From an uncultured Eubacteriales bacterium (GTDB lineage: Bacteria > Bacillota > Clostridia > Oscillospirales > UBA644), in the NCBI GenBank assembly GCA_959604355.1, contig CAUHAO010000001.1:1-64000 (forward strand): 64,000 nt of DNA, read 5' to 3'. The notes under the pieces are model-generated. The model was not told where the DNA came from and ran no database searches. It saw nothing but the letters and a program-made list of their open reading frames with translations. Each line of letters starts with the position of its first letter. The stretch's first letter is position 1. Made by a program: the position numbers and the translations under genes. Shown in pieces: positions 50,853-60,217 of this stretch.

Positions 50853-53546
50853 TTATAAGTTCTCATTTTTCAGAGCATCAATCGGGTTATCCTTCTTGAT
50901 CTTGCTCATGGAGTACATCATAGTAACGAATACCACCAGGAACACACTCAGCACAGCAATGCCGATAGCTGTCCAAGGCAGATGGAATGTCGTTTCATAG
51001 CCTTCCATAATAGCAAGATAAATGAGGTAAGTGATACCGCAGGATACAGGCAGCCCGAGAAGCAGAGCCTTAGAGCCGTACAGCAGACACTCAAAGTTCA
51101 TCATCTTATTGAAGCCCTTTGCCGTCATGCCAACCGATTTCAGCATTGCAAATTCTCTGCGGCGCAGACTGATATTGGTAGAGATAGTGTTGAATACATT
51201 GGCCGCGGCAATCAGAGAGATCAGCACGATGAAGCCGTAGGAGAACACCTGAATGATGGTTACTAAGTTTCTGTTAGATTCTTCCATCTCAGCAATATTT
51301 TGTAAATCCTTTGCATTAAAACCGTTATCGCTCAGAATTGTTTGCACTGCGGTATAACTTTCTGCGTGGCTGCTGGAAGAAAGCATATAGTAATAGAGGT
51401 TATCTTCAGTATCAAAATCTTCAAAAATAACATCAGCAAAGCTTATAGGATAGATCAGTAACATTCTACTATAGAGGTTGCTAATAAAAAATGGTTTTTC
51501 TGTTATAACCTTGCCTATTTTGAGCGTCGTGGTTATATAAGCCTCCTCAATCGGCAGATCCAAGTATTTGTTATCTTCAGAATCGTCATTGCCGTCTTTA
51601 ACATAGCGAACAATGCCGTCTTCCACCTCACCGCAGCACGAATATCCTTTAATTCTTCTTTCTGCCCGAGAGATGAGTTCGCTTTTGTCACCTCTAAGGA
51701 AGTTGATTGTTTCATATTTCTGTTTGTTGTTATTAAATCTTGTAATTCCGTCAACAACAACGGCAAGCGGGCTTTCCGGATTCATATACATTTGCTCGTT
51801 CAAATCATATTCTTTGAGCAAAGCTTTATATGTTTCATCATCAACAAAAGAAATATAGGCATACATATTTCGTACCGAAGTGCTATCGCTTTGCCCCCAA
51901 TTTGTATCAAGAAAGGTGATTCCTTCATCTGTCAAATATTCATTCTTGATTTCTGCGTTAATAAACCGTTCCTGAGCATAGGCTGCATCGGTTACTGACT
52001 TTGCTGACTTCATTCTGTTCAACAGCTCGTCAGGTGTAATATTATCAAATTCATCTCCGGAAATGCTGACGTTCAAATCGTGTCCCACGGATCCGAACCC
52101 ACCGCTAACAGACTCCATTAAATAATTCGTAAATGCGGAAGAAGATACAAACAGCACGATGCTCATAAACAAACTGATTACTTTTGTTCTGTATTTCATC
52201 TTGCTGCGTTTGTAGTGCTTGCTGGCAAGCATTCCCGGCAAACCGAAAAGTTTGTAGGTCAGTTTAGATGTTTTAATAGGTTTTGTGTTTTTTACATCTA
52301 TATTCTGCCGGATGGCTTCGACTGCAGATACCGTTGTCGCTCTTTTTGACGGTATCCAAGCAGAAATCAATACAGTAATAATGGCAACTGCGACGGCGAT
52401 AATGATTGATATAGGAGAAACGCTTAGTTTCATATCAATCGGAAATCCCATAGAACGGAATTTGTCACCGATAAACATCAATGTCACGCCGATACCGCCT
52501 ACACCTGCAAGTACGCCTAAAGGTATTCCGATAACACTCACTACTGATGCTTCGAACAGCACCATACGTCGGAGCTGTTTCTTCGTTGCTCCAACCGATG
52601 AGAGCAGTCCGAACTGCTTTGTTCTTTCAGAGACCGAAATAGAAAAGGCATTGTAGATCAGAGATACGGATCCAAAGATGATCAAACCGATTACGATAGC
52701 GGAAAGGCTGTAAAGCATAGTCGAAAAGTTATCGTACCGTGATGTGCCTAAATACATTAATACTTCGGTATTTAGGTCTCCCGAAAAGCCCATTTTTTTC
52801 ATAAAACCATAGATTTCTTTCGGATTGTCCATTCGGAAATACACATCGTACAGATAGTCTGCAGAAGGTTCTTTATCTGCAAGCGTGATTGCCGTGTATC
52901 CGGGGGCATCGAAGTCTTCAATTCGCCAATTCAAACGCTCATAAAAACCAACAACCGCATACGTGCGGATTTCACGGACCTCAAGAGTTTCTCCGTTTAA
53001 TATTTCATTACCGTTCTCATAAATATAGCAAGGATTATTTTGCCTCATTGGATACCCGTTAAGCATACGCTTACCGAGTTCCAATGTTATAGTGTCCCCA
53101 ATATTGTATTTTACACCGCCGTTCGTATATAAATGCTCCGGCAGCAGGATCTCGTTTTCGGAAGTAGGATAATTGCCCGAAATAATATGAATTGGAAATA
53201 CCGACTCAACATTCTTTCCTGCACCGAGCAGATAGATATACGGTTTAAACTCATTCTCACAGCCCTCTGCGACAGCATATCCGAGCTGTTGCAGGTAAAC
53301 CGCGTCCTCGACATCTCCGCTCGTCCGAACATCTTCATATGTTTCGTATGCAGTATCCGTTTCTCTGCCGTGCCAGTTACCGACGGAATATATAGCGGTT
53401 TCAAGAGCGTAATTCATAACGCTGCTTGCAAAAGTTGTTACCGCACAGATCATTGCCGCCGAGAGAATAATACCGATGATAGTTACAATAGTCCTTGTTT
53501 TATTCTTTTTTAACGACTGAAGCGTTACTTTATTAAATACATTCAT
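50853..53546 (-). CDS. ABC transporter permease with two FtsX domains
   Basis: The 897-residue protein has a first helix (about 18-40), a large outside domain, an FtsX block of three helices (about 275-400), a middle helix (about 455-475), a second outside domain, and a final FtsX block (about 770-885). The KTRTIVTIIGIILSAAMICA start and the SVGATKKQLRRMVLFEA and SVGMTAKGFNKMMNFE coupling helices are typical of MacB/BceB-like permeases. Such proteins extrude or remove antimicrobial peptides from the membrane. It overlaps the ATPase gene by 4 bases. Confidence 0.87.
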   Translation of the reverse strand: MNVFNKVTLQSLKKNKTRTIVTIIGIILSAAMICAVTTFASSVMNYALETAIYSVGNWHGRETDTAYETYEDVRTSGDVEDAVYLQQLGYAVAEGCENEFKPYIYLLGAGKNVESVFPIHIISGNYPTSENEILLPEHLYTNGGVKYNIGDTITLELGKRMLNGYPMRQNNPCYIYENGNEILNGETLEVREIRTYAVVGFYERLNWRIEDFDAPGYTAITLADKEPSADYLYDVYFRMDNPKEIYGFMKKMGFSGDLNTEVLMYLGTSRYDNFSTMLYSLSAIVIGLIIFGSVSLIYNAFSISVSERTKQFGLLSSVGATKKQLRRMVLFEASVVSVIGIPLGVLAGVGGIGVTLMFIGDKFRSMGFPIDMKLSVSPISIIIAVAVAIITVLISAWIPSKRATTVSAVEAIRQNIDVKNTKPIKTSKLTYKLFGLPGMLASKHYKRSKMKYRTKVISLFMSIVLFVSSSAFTNYLMESVSGGFGSVGHDLNVSISGDEFDNITPDELLNRMKSAKSVTDAAYAQERFINAEIKNEYLTDEGITFLDTNWGQSDSTSVRNMYAYISFVDDETYKALLKEYDLNEQMYMNPESPLAVVVDGITRFNNNKQKYETINFLRGDKSELISRAERRIKGYSCCGEVEDGIVRYVKDGNDDSEDNKYLDLPIEEAYITTTLKIGKVITEKPFFISNLYSRMLLIYPISFADVIFEDFDTEDNLYYYMLSSSSHAESYTAVQTILSDNGFNAKDLQNIAEMEESNRNLVTIIQVFSYGFIVLISLIAAANVFNTISTNISLRRREFAMLKSVGMTAKGFNKMMNFECLLYGSKALLLGLPVSCGITYLIYLAIMEGYETTFHLPWTAIGIAVLSVFLVVFVTMMYSMSKIKKDNPIDALKNENL

Positions 53547-54226
53547 CTGCGGAGCACCTCATCACGGGTGATTTTTCCGTCCTCTATGGCAAGGATACGG
53601 TCTGCCTGCAAAGCAATGTTTTCATCGTGGGTGATGATAATCAGCGTTTGGTTATACTTCTGATTAGATATCTTCAGCAGATCCACAATTTCCTGACTGT
53701 TTTTTGAGTCAAGATTTCCGGTCGGCTCATCGGCAAGCACAACCGAAGGCGCGTTCATCAAGGCTCTGCCGATGGATACTCTTTGTTGCTGTCCACCTGA
53801 AAGCTGATTCGGTAAATGATTTTCACGACCGACAAGCTTTAATGTGGTCATCAGCTCCTTCAATCTGTCCTGATTGACCTTCTGACCGTCCATAAGCACA
53901 GGAAGGGTAATATTTTCGGTTACATTAAGAACCGGAATCAGGTTGTAGAACTGGTAAATAAGTCCAACCTGACGGCGGCGGAAGATTGCAAGCTGCTCAT
54001 CGTTTTGAGCATATACATCACTCCCGTCCATATAGACTTTTCCGCTTGTGGGTTTATCGACACCGCCCAGGATGTGAAGCAAAGTGGATTTGCCCGAACC
54101 TGATGAGCCGATGATGGCGACAAATTCACCTTTGTTTACGGAGAATGATACATTATCCAACGCCTTTACCTGATTTTCTCCCTTGCCGTACGTCTTGCAA
54201 AGGTTTTCAACTCTTAATATTTCCAT
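53543..54226 (-). CDS. ABC transporter ATP-binding protein (MacB/LolD/BceA-like)
   Basis: The 227-residue ATPase has Walker A GSSGSGKSTLLHILGG, Q-loop YQFYNLIPVLNVTEN, signature LSGGQQQRVSIGRAL, Walker B VVLADEPTGNLDSKN and H-loop IITHDENIA. This subgroup powers FtsX-type permeases. AAGGAG stands before the ATG at 54226. A promoter with a palindrome lies just upstream, so the transporter genes can be induced separately from the regulator genes. Confidence 0.93.
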   Translation of the reverse strand: MEILRVENLCKTYGKGENQVKALDNVSFSVNKGEFVAIIGSSGSGKSTLLHILGGVDKPTSGKVYMDGSDVYAQNDEQLAIFRRRQVGLIYQFYNLIPVLNVTENITLPVLMDGQKVNQDRLKELMTTLKLVGRENHLPNQLSGGQQQRVSIGRALMNAPSVVLADEPTGNLDSKNSQEIVDLLKISNQKYNQTLIIITHDENIALQADRILAIEDGKITRDEVLRR

Positions 54227-54258
54227 GTGAAATTCTCCTTAATTGTAGTTATGTGTTC

Positions 54259-54280
54259 ATTATACAATGTCAAAATGACA
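54259..54280 (-). promoter_or_regulatory. Candidate regulated promoter of the ABC-SanA-VanY genes
   Basis: Minus strand -10 TATAAT (54264-54259) without a recognisable -35, and a perfect palindrome TGTCATTTTGACA (54280-54268) directly upstream. A poor -35 with an adjoining dyad is typical of a promoter that needs an activator, plausibly the response regulator of this island. A further GTGAC/GTCAC pair lies at about 54286-54313. Confidence 0.5.
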
Positions 54281-54336
54281 CGGCGGTGACTCTAAAATAA
54301 CAAAAACGTCACTTAACGAAAAAAAGGAGCCGCCGA

Positions 54337-55341
54337 TCAGACGGTTCCCTTGTGAAAACGAACGGTGAATTTCGCACCCTTCGGTACTTGGTTTTCTGCT
54401 TTAATAGTACCGTTCTGAACGGTAATTATCATTCGTGCCAATGCAAGACCTATGCCGAAACTCTTATCGTCGGAATTCTGCCCTTTGTAGAAGCGTTCAA
54501 AAATATGCGGGAGATCTTCTTTTGATATGCCGCTGCCGGTGTCTGTTATGATGATTTCAGTATACAGAGCATTGTCGGATGCTTTTATATCAACAACTCC
54601 GCTCTCGGGTGTGTGTTCCATACAGTTCTTGACGATGTTTGTAATTGCTTCGCAAGTCCACGAGATATCACCGGAAAAATCGCCTTCTGCGGATACCCTC
54701 AATGTTTGATTTCTCAAATCCATAGGAACGAGCAAAGGTGCAGTTGCTTTACTGATAAGCTCGTCAAGGGATATTTTTTCCGTTTTGAACTTTACTGTTC
54801 CTGCATCCAATTTAGATATTTTCAATAAAGCAGTAATCAGCCATTCTATGCGGGAAAGAAGCTCGTAGAGGTCGTGAGACAGTTTCTGCCGCCGTTCTTC
54901 GGTAATGTTCGGCTCAGATATAAGGGATACAAGCAGGTTGATAGAGGTAAGCGGGGTGCGGATCTGGTGAGAAATATCTGCGAGAGAGTCGGCAAGAAAA
55001 ATCTTATCATCCTGCAAACTCTGCTGCTGCTCTCTCAAACAAATGGTCATTTTATAGACTTCACTCCGTAAAATGCCGAGTTCACCCTCAGAATACTTTT
55101 CAATAGCAACTTGTCGATCACCGTGCATTATTTTGTTTATATCTGCGGCAAGATCGGATATGCGTTTGTATCTCTTATGTGTAGTAAAAAGATAAATGAG
55201 CATAAAAACTACACAAACGATAAGCATTAAAAAGCCGAAACGACCTTCCCACACAAATGCCGCTGCGGTTGCAACACCGCCGACCAAGCTGTATAACAAT
55301 AATGTTTTTCTTACTTCGGAATTTCTCAGTAATTTCATCAC
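54337..55341 (-). CDS. Sensor histidine kinase (intramembrane-sensing, BceS-like size)
   Basis: The 334-residue kinase has two helices near the N-terminus (about 13-31 and 35-53) with almost no outside loop, a short HAMP-like linker, H-box DISHQIRTPLTSI with His125, N-box IVKNCMEHTPE and G-boxes ITDTGSGISKEDLP and GIGLALARMI. Kinases of this type sense through a partner, often a BceAB-like transporter, which is encoded downstream. It overlaps the response regulator gene by 4 bases. Confidence 0.9.
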   Translation of the reverse strand: MMKLLRNSEVRKTLLLYSLVGGVATAAAFVWEGRFGFLMLIVCVVFMLIYLFTTHKRYKRISDLAADINKIMHGDRQVAIEKYSEGELGILRSEVYKMTICLREQQQSLQDDKIFLADSLADISHQIRTPLTSINLLVSLISEPNITEERRQKLSHDLYELLSRIEWLITALLKISKLDAGTVKFKTEKISLDELISKATAPLLVPMDLRNQTLRVSAEGDFSGDISWTCEAITNIVKNCMEHTPESGVVDIKASDNALYTEIIITDTGSGISKEDLPHIFERFYKGQNSDDKSFGIGLALARMIITVQNGTIKAENQVPKGAKFTVRFHKGTV

Positions 55342-56009
55342 GCATCAACCCTATAGCCGAGGCCGCGAACCGTCTTAATGATCGTCGGGTTCTGCGGATC
55401 GTCCTCAATCTTTTCTCTGAGCCGCTTGATATAGACGGTTAGAGTGTTATCGTTTACAAATTCACCCGCAATGTCCCAAATCGCTTCAAGAAGCTGTGTT
55501 CTTGTGAGAATTGCTCCGCGATTGTTTAGGAACACGAGGAGCAGGCGATATTCAAGAGCCGATAGATATAAGTCCTTGCCGTGCTTACTTGCTGTGCCTT
55601 TCACAGTATCCACAACAATATCTCCGAGATGAATAGCCGTTCCTGCTCCTCCGGTAAGACGGAGAACGTTTTTTATTCTTGTTACAAGCTCCCGCGGTCT
55701 GAACGGCTTGGAAATATAATCGTCTGCTCCCAATTCAAATCCCGTAACCGTACTGTATTCATCGCCTGATGCAGTAAGGAAGATTACCGGAATACCGTAA
55801 TTGGACTTAATTGCAGAACAAACAGAAAAACCGTTCCCGTCAGACAAAGAAATATCGAGTAAGGCAAGATCAAACTGTTCGCTCTCTAAAAGTTTCAATG
55901 CTCCGGATTGCCCCGTTGCATTTTTAACCTCATACCCCTCAGCGGACAAAAATTCAGTGAGGTTAGCTATAATTCCTTTATCATCTTCAACTAACAGAAT
56001 TCTCGTCAT
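55338..56009 (-). CDS. OmpR-family response regulator
   Basis: The 223-residue regulator has a receiver domain (1-118; acidic Glu8-Asp9-Asp10, phosphoacceptor Asp52 in LALLDISLSDGNG, Lys in DYISKPFRPREL) and a winged-helix DNA-binding domain (about 127-222) with LTRTQLLEAIWDIAGEFVND and TVRGLGYRV. It likely activates the transporter promoter at 54259-54280. An AAGGATTG site precedes the ATG. Confidence 0.94.
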   Translation of the reverse strand: MTRILLVEDDKGIIANLTEFLSAEGYEVKNATGQSGALKLLESEQFDLALLDISLSDGNGFSVCSAIKSNYGIPVIFLTASGDEYSTVTGFELGADDYISKPFRPRELVTRIKNVLRLTGGAGTAIHLGDIVVDTVKGTASKHGKDLYLSALEYRLLLVFLNNRGAILTRTQLLEAIWDIAGEFVNDNTLTVYIKRLREKIEDDPQNPTIIKTVRGLGYRVDA

Positions 56010-56013
56010 ATGC

Positions 56014-56877
56014 TCAATCCTTACTTCGTAATTCTATTAAGATCACTTCCGGTCGATTGTTGAAACGAAACGGAATGATACTGTTTCCGATACCTCTGCT
56101 TACGATCATATTTGTGTTTTTCTCTGTGTATAGTCCTGCATCATACTCAGGAAATAACCCTTGATTTGGAGCTGCCAACCCGCCTGCAAACGGTAATCTG
56201 AACTGACCGCCGTGTGCGTGACCGCAGAGAACTAAATCCACATTGCTATCGCAATATACATTGAACAGTTCCGGTCTGTGAGAGAGCAGAACCGTGTAGG
56301 TATTATCTTCATTTGTCAGTTCCTGTATCTGAATTTTCATAACGGTTTCAGCGTCGTCAAACAAACAGTCTGTCTGGAAGTTCGGGTCTTCGACACCGAG
56401 CAATGTAAGCGTTTCTCCTGACTTCGTAATCTCCACTCGCTCATTTTCGAGAACAACAACGCCCAATTCCGTTAACCCTTGCTTAAGTTCATCATATTCA
56501 GGCGCCATTGCTTCGTGATTTCCCGTTACAAAATAGCAAGGGGCAATTTTTATAGCTTCTTGCGCAAACTGCAAAGCAATCTCGATGTCGGTATTGCGAG
56601 AGTCGATAAGATCTCCGGTTATGGCAATAATATCAGGCATCGCATCCTTCAGCATTGATAGGAGCTTTTCATTATCATTACCCATCTCCGCATTATGCAG
56701 ATCGGAAATGTGAGCAATTCGATAACCGTCAAAGGCGTCCGCCAAATTATCGCTCGATACCGTGAATGTATTTAATTCAAGTGCCGTATTGCTCCAAGCA
56801 ATCCATACAACCAAAGAAAACAGAAGGACTGCAACGACAGCAATCACAATAATTTTCTTTTTCTTCTTTGCGGTCAC
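56014..56877 (-). CDS. Membrane-anchored metallophosphoesterase
   Basis: The 287-residue protein starts at GTG 56877, six bases after AAGGAGG. An N-terminal helix (about 9-28) anchors it outside. The calcineurin-like motifs are complete: HISDLHNAEMGND (DxH), ITGDLIDSR (GDxxD), VTGNHEAMAPEY (GNHE), LLSHRPE and CGHAHGGQFRLP (GHxH). Relatives such as YkuE act on phosphate esters at the envelope. It is the first gene of the island transcript, five bases from the response regulator. Confidence 0.9.
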   Translation of the reverse strand: MTAKKKKKIIVIAVVAVLLFSLVVWIAWSNTALELNTFTVSSDNLADAFDGYRIAHISDLHNAEMGNDNEKLLSMLKDAMPDIIAITGDLIDSRNTDIEIALQFAQEAIKIAPCYFVTGNHEAMAPEYDELKQGLTELGVVVLENERVEITKSGETLTLLGVEDPNFQTDCLFDDAETVMKIQIQELTNEDNTYTVLLSHRPELFNVYCDSNVDLVLCGHAHGGQFRLPFAGGLAAPNQGLFPEYDAGLYTEKNTNMIVSRGIGNSIIPFRFNNRPEVILIELRSKD

Positions 56878-56923
56878 AGCAACCTCCTTGAATTATTTTA
56901 TTTTTTACACTTCTTCAAATTAC

Positions 56924-56952
56924 ACTATATCACAAATGCAAATAATACTCAA
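56924..56952 (-). promoter_or_regulatory. Promoter of the envelope-response island
   Basis: Minus strand TTGAGT (56952-56947), 17-base spacer, TATAGT (56929-56924), 47 bases before the GTG start of the phosphoesterase gene. Confidence 0.75.
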
Positions 56953-57007
56953 TAATTGTGACATTATTGTTATAATTTAGTTTGTTTTTATTTGAAAATA
57001 CGAAAAT

Positions 57008-57035
57008 CGGCGGCAAGGATTTCTCCCTGTCGCCG
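57008..57035 (-). terminator. Terminator after hemW
   Basis: An imperfect 10-11-bp stem (CGGCGACAGG with CCTTGCCGCCG on the minus strand) with ATTTTCG beyond. It separates hemW from the island promoter. Confidence 0.6.
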
Positions 57036-57070
57036 TTGTCAATAGATGTGAATGATGGATTTTTCTGTTT

Positions 57071-58165
57071 TTAAAACATTATCCGCATCAGATCGGATGT
57101 TATAGTGTTGCAGACCACCCATCCCTTTGGTGTAATGGCAAAAACCTTGTCATCGAGTTTTGCAAGTCCCGCCGCGGCGAGTTTTTGCGCGTAAAGGCGG
57201 GCGTCGGACGAAAGTTTTGCCGCATCATAGCCGTCGCAGGTGCGCAGGGCAAGAATGAGTTCTTCTTCGGCGGCACTTTCGGGGGTGAGCGTTTCTTCCG
57301 TGATAGTGTCAACGCGCCCGTTCAACGCGATAAAGGCGTTGATATCACAGGGGTTTTTGTATCTTCGTATGCCGTCGAAGCCCACAGCACCCGCACCGAG
57401 ACCGATATACGGATGACGTTTCCAGTAACCGCTGTTATGAACGGACCGAAAGCCTTTTCGGGCAAAATTCGATATCTCGTAATGCTCGTAGCCGTGCGAA
57501 ATGAGGAAATCAGATACGAAAATATATTCTTCTTCGGAGTCTTCGGGGTCGAGTTCTTTTACACCGCAGAGAGCTAATTGGGTGTTCTCCTCTACCGTAA
57601 GAAGGTATGCCGAAACGTGCTCCGGTGTAAAGCTTATCACCTTTTCAAGCGTTTTTTGGAGTCGTTCGTGTCTGTTTTCCGTCGGAAGTGCGGTCATTAT
57701 GTCCACGGAGATGTTTTTCGCGCCGTTTCTGCGCAAATCGTTGTATGCTTGCTCTGCCTGTGCGGCAGTATGGACTCTTCCGAGAAACTGCAGCTGCCCG
57801 TCATCGAGAGACTGAATCCCCATACTTATGCGATTGAACGTGCCGTTTGCCACAAGAGGCAGGACGTTGACAACGCTCTCGGGGTTTATTTCTGCCGTAC
57901 GTTCCGCGTCGGAGATATCGAATTTGCGGGCGAGCGCATCCAGTATTTTTGCGAGATTCCGTGTGCCGATAAGTGACGGAGTGCCGCCGCCCAGATAAAT
58001 GCTTTCAGGCGCTCCCGCCGCGTCAAGTGTCTCTATCTGCGAGCAGAGCGCCTTTGTGTAGTCATCATAAGTGTCCTGTGCCGAAGGCACGGAAAAGAAG
58101 TCGCAGTAGCGGCATTTCCGTGCGCAGAACGGAATATGGACGTAGACCGAAAACGTATCATTCAT
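57071..58165 (-). CDS. hemW: HemW-like radical SAM haem chaperone (coproporphyrinogen oxidase family)
   Basis: The start at 58165 gives MNDTFSVYVHIPFCARKCRYCDF, the HemW N-terminus, with the radical-SAM cysteines Cys14, Cys18, Cys21. Of 364 residues, the TIM-like core carries LGGGTPSLI, EINPESV, GIQSLDDGQLQFLGRVH and a winged-helix C-terminal part. HemW lacks the fourth Cys of HemN and is thought to deliver haem; there is no HemN extension here. It overlaps the lepA stop by 8 bases, a frequent gene pair in Firmicutes. Confidence 0.9.
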   Translation of the reverse strand: MNDTFSVYVHIPFCARKCRYCDFFSVPSAQDTYDDYTKALCSQIETLDAAGAPESIYLGGGTPSLIGTRNLAKILDALARKFDISDAERTAEINPESVVNVLPLVANGTFNRISMGIQSLDDGQLQFLGRVHTAAQAEQAYNDLRRNGAKNISVDIMTALPTENRHERLQKTLEKVISFTPEHVSAYLLTVEENTQLALCGVKELDPEDSEEEYIFVSDFLISHGYEHYEISNFARKGFRSVHNSGYWKRHPYIGLGAGAVGFDGIRRYKNPCDINAFIALNGRVDTITEETLTPESAAEEELILALRTCDGYDAAKLSSDARLYAQKLAAAGLAKLDDKVFAITPKGWVVCNTITSDLMRIMF

Positions 58166-59969
58166 CGTCGTATTTGAGTACCGCCATGAACGCTTCCTGA
58201 GAAAGCTGGACCGTGCCGAAGGAACGCATACGCTTTTTGCCTTCCTTCTGCTTTTCAAGAAGCTTCTTCTTACGGGTAATGTCGCCGCCGTAGCATTTCG
58301 CAAGCACGTCCTTACGCAGTGCTTTTACGGTTTCTCTTGCGATTATCTTTCCGCCTATCGCCGCCTGGACGGGAATCTCGAAAAGTTGGCGCGGTATGTT
58401 GTCTTTGAGACGTTCGCATATTTTTCTGCCGCGGGTGTAAGCGTTGTCGGAGAAGACTATGAATGACAGTGCGTCCACTATCTCTCCGTTGAGCAGAATG
58501 TCGAGCTTGACAAGATTGCTCTTGACGTAATCAAGGAATTCGTAGTCGAACGACGCGTAACCGCGGGTGCGCGATTTGAGGGCGTCGAAAAAGTCGTAGA
58601 TTATTTCGTTGAGGGGAAGCTCGTAATGTAAGTCTACACGGCTTTCGTCAATGTAGCTCATGTTCTTGAATATGCCGCGGCGCTCGGTGCATAGATCCAT
58701 TATCGTGCCGACAAATTCGGACGGCGCGAGGATGTCAGCTTTTACAAAAGGCTCGTAAGCCGCTGCGATCTCTCCGGGGTTGGGATAAAGTGTCGGGTTG
58801 GAGACGAAAACTGTTTCACCGCTCGTCTTTTCGACTTTGTATATAACGCTCGGCGCGGTAGTGATGAGGTCGAGATTGTATTCGCGTTCAAGGCGCTCCT
58901 GAATGATGTCCATATGCAACAGACCAAGGAATCCGCAGCGGAAGCCGAAGCCGAGAGCGGTGGAATTTTCTTTTTCAAATGACAGAGACGCATCGTTAAG
59001 TTGGAGCTTTTCCAGAGCGTCGCGCAGGTCTCCGTATTTCGAGCCGTCGGCGGGAAAGATACCGCTGAAGACCATCGGCGTGACTTTTTTGTAGCCCGGC
59101 AGAGGCTTATCTGTCGGATTTTCGGCAAGTGTGACGGTGTCGCCGACCTGCGTGTCGCGAACGGTCTTTATCGACGCCATTATGTAGCCGACTTCGCCCG
59201 CGGAGATGCCGTCTTTAGCTTCAAATCCGAAGGGGCGCATATTGCCTACTTCCACAACGTCGAACTCTGCCCCCGTCGCGATCATCCTTATGCGGTCGCC
59301 CGCTTTGAGAGTGCCGTCAAATACGCGTACATAGACGATGACGCCTCTGTAACTGTCGTAAACGGAGTCAAAGATAAGCGCGCGCAACGGTGCCTCGGGG
59401 TTGCCCTTCGGCGCGGGCACGCCTTTGACGATGTATTCAAGCAGACTTGACATGTTTTCGCCTGTTTTCGCGGACACTTTCGGGCTTTCTTCCGCGGGGA
59501 TTCCGATAACATCCTCTATTTCTTTTATAACTCTGTCGGGGTCCGCAGAAGGAAGGTCTATCTTGTTTATTACGGGCAGCACCTCGAGGTCGCCGTCTAC
59601 TGCAAGATACGTGTTGGCGAGCGTCTGCGCCTCAATGCCCTGTGACGCGTCAACGACGAGCAGTGCACCTTCGCACGCCTGCAGACTGCGCGCGACTTCG
59701 TATGAAAAGTCGACGTGGCCGGGAGTGTCGATGAGGTTTAATTCATAGGTTTTGCCGTCCTCTGCGGTATAGTTCATTTTTATAGCGCGGGCTTTTATGG
59801 TGATGCCGCGTTCGCGTTCAAGGTCCATATTATCCAGAAGCTGGTCTTCCATTTCGCGGATCTCGACGGTTTTAGTCAGTTCCATCAGACGGTCGGCAAC
59901 GGTGGATTTTCCGTGGTCGATATGGGCTATTATGCAAAAATTTCTCGTCAAAGAAATATCGTGTGACAT
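58158..59969 (-). CDS. lepA: Elongation factor 4 (LepA)
   Basis: The ATG at 59969 (MSHDISLTRNF) is preferred to a TTG at 60002 on family N-terminus and an AAAGAGA site. The 603-residue GTPase has G1 AHIDHGKST (15-23), G2 ERGITIKARA, G3 DTPGHVDF, G4 NKIDLP, and the LepA-specific C-terminal domain ending FGTVQLSQEAFMAVLKYDDE. It back-translocates stalled ribosomes. It is the first gene of a unit with hemW. Confidence 0.97.
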   Translation of the reverse strand: MSHDISLTRNFCIIAHIDHGKSTVADRLMELTKTVEIREMEDQLLDNMDLERERGITIKARAIKMNYTAEDGKTYELNLIDTPGHVDFSYEVARSLQACEGALLVVDASQGIEAQTLANTYLAVDGDLEVLPVINKIDLPSADPDRVIKEIEDVIGIPAEESPKVSAKTGENMSSLLEYIVKGVPAPKGNPEAPLRALIFDSVYDSYRGVIVYVRVFDGTLKAGDRIRMIATGAEFDVVEVGNMRPFGFEAKDGISAGEVGYIMASIKTVRDTQVGDTVTLAENPTDKPLPGYKKVTPMVFSGIFPADGSKYGDLRDALEKLQLNDASLSFEKENSTALGFGFRCGFLGLLHMDIIQERLEREYNLDLITTAPSVIYKVEKTSGETVFVSNPTLYPNPGEIAAAYEPFVKADILAPSEFVGTIMDLCTERRGIFKNMSYIDESRVDLHYELPLNEIIYDFFDALKSRTRGYASFDYEFLDYVKSNLVKLDILLNGEIVDALSFIVFSDNAYTRGRKICERLKDNIPRQLFEIPVQAAIGGKIIARETVKALRKDVLAKCYGGDITRKKKLLEKQKEGKKRMRSFGTVQLSQEAFMAVLKYDDE

Positions 59970-60012
59970 ATTCGATTCTCTTTCGGTAAAAATAACATTC
60001 AAATATACATTT

Positions 60013-60041
60013 ATTATATATTAAAACTGCGGTTTTGTCAA
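60013..60041 (-). promoter_or_regulatory. Consensus sigma-A promoter of lepA-hemW
   Basis: Minus strand TTGACA (60041-60036), 17-base spacer, TATAAT (60018-60013), 44 bases before the lepA ATG. Confidence 0.92.
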
Positions 60042-60117
60042 CGGTCTGAAAGAATTGAATTGTGAATAATTGACGAAAAGAGAAAAATATAGATTTCTAA
60101 TTTGTTGTAAATTTCTC

Positions 60118-60146
60118 TTGACAAAAAGATAAAAATAGTATATAAT
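60118..60146 (+). promoter_or_regulatory. Consensus sigma-A promoter of ptsH
   Basis: TTGACA (60118-60123), 17-base spacer, TATAAT (60141-60146): exact consensus in an AT-rich stretch, 72 bases before the chosen start. Confidence 0.93.
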
Positions 60147-60217
60147 AATAAAATCAGGAATACGTTATTCTGTTATATTTTTCCCCACACGGGAACGACG
60201 AGAGGATGATGTTCGTT

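Noticed and set aside
49162..56877. Vancomycin-resistance (van) operon
   Set aside because: A VanY-like enzyme and a two-component system are present, but no D-Ala-D-Lac/Ser ligase, VanH or VanX-type gene is, so high-level resistance cannot be claimed.
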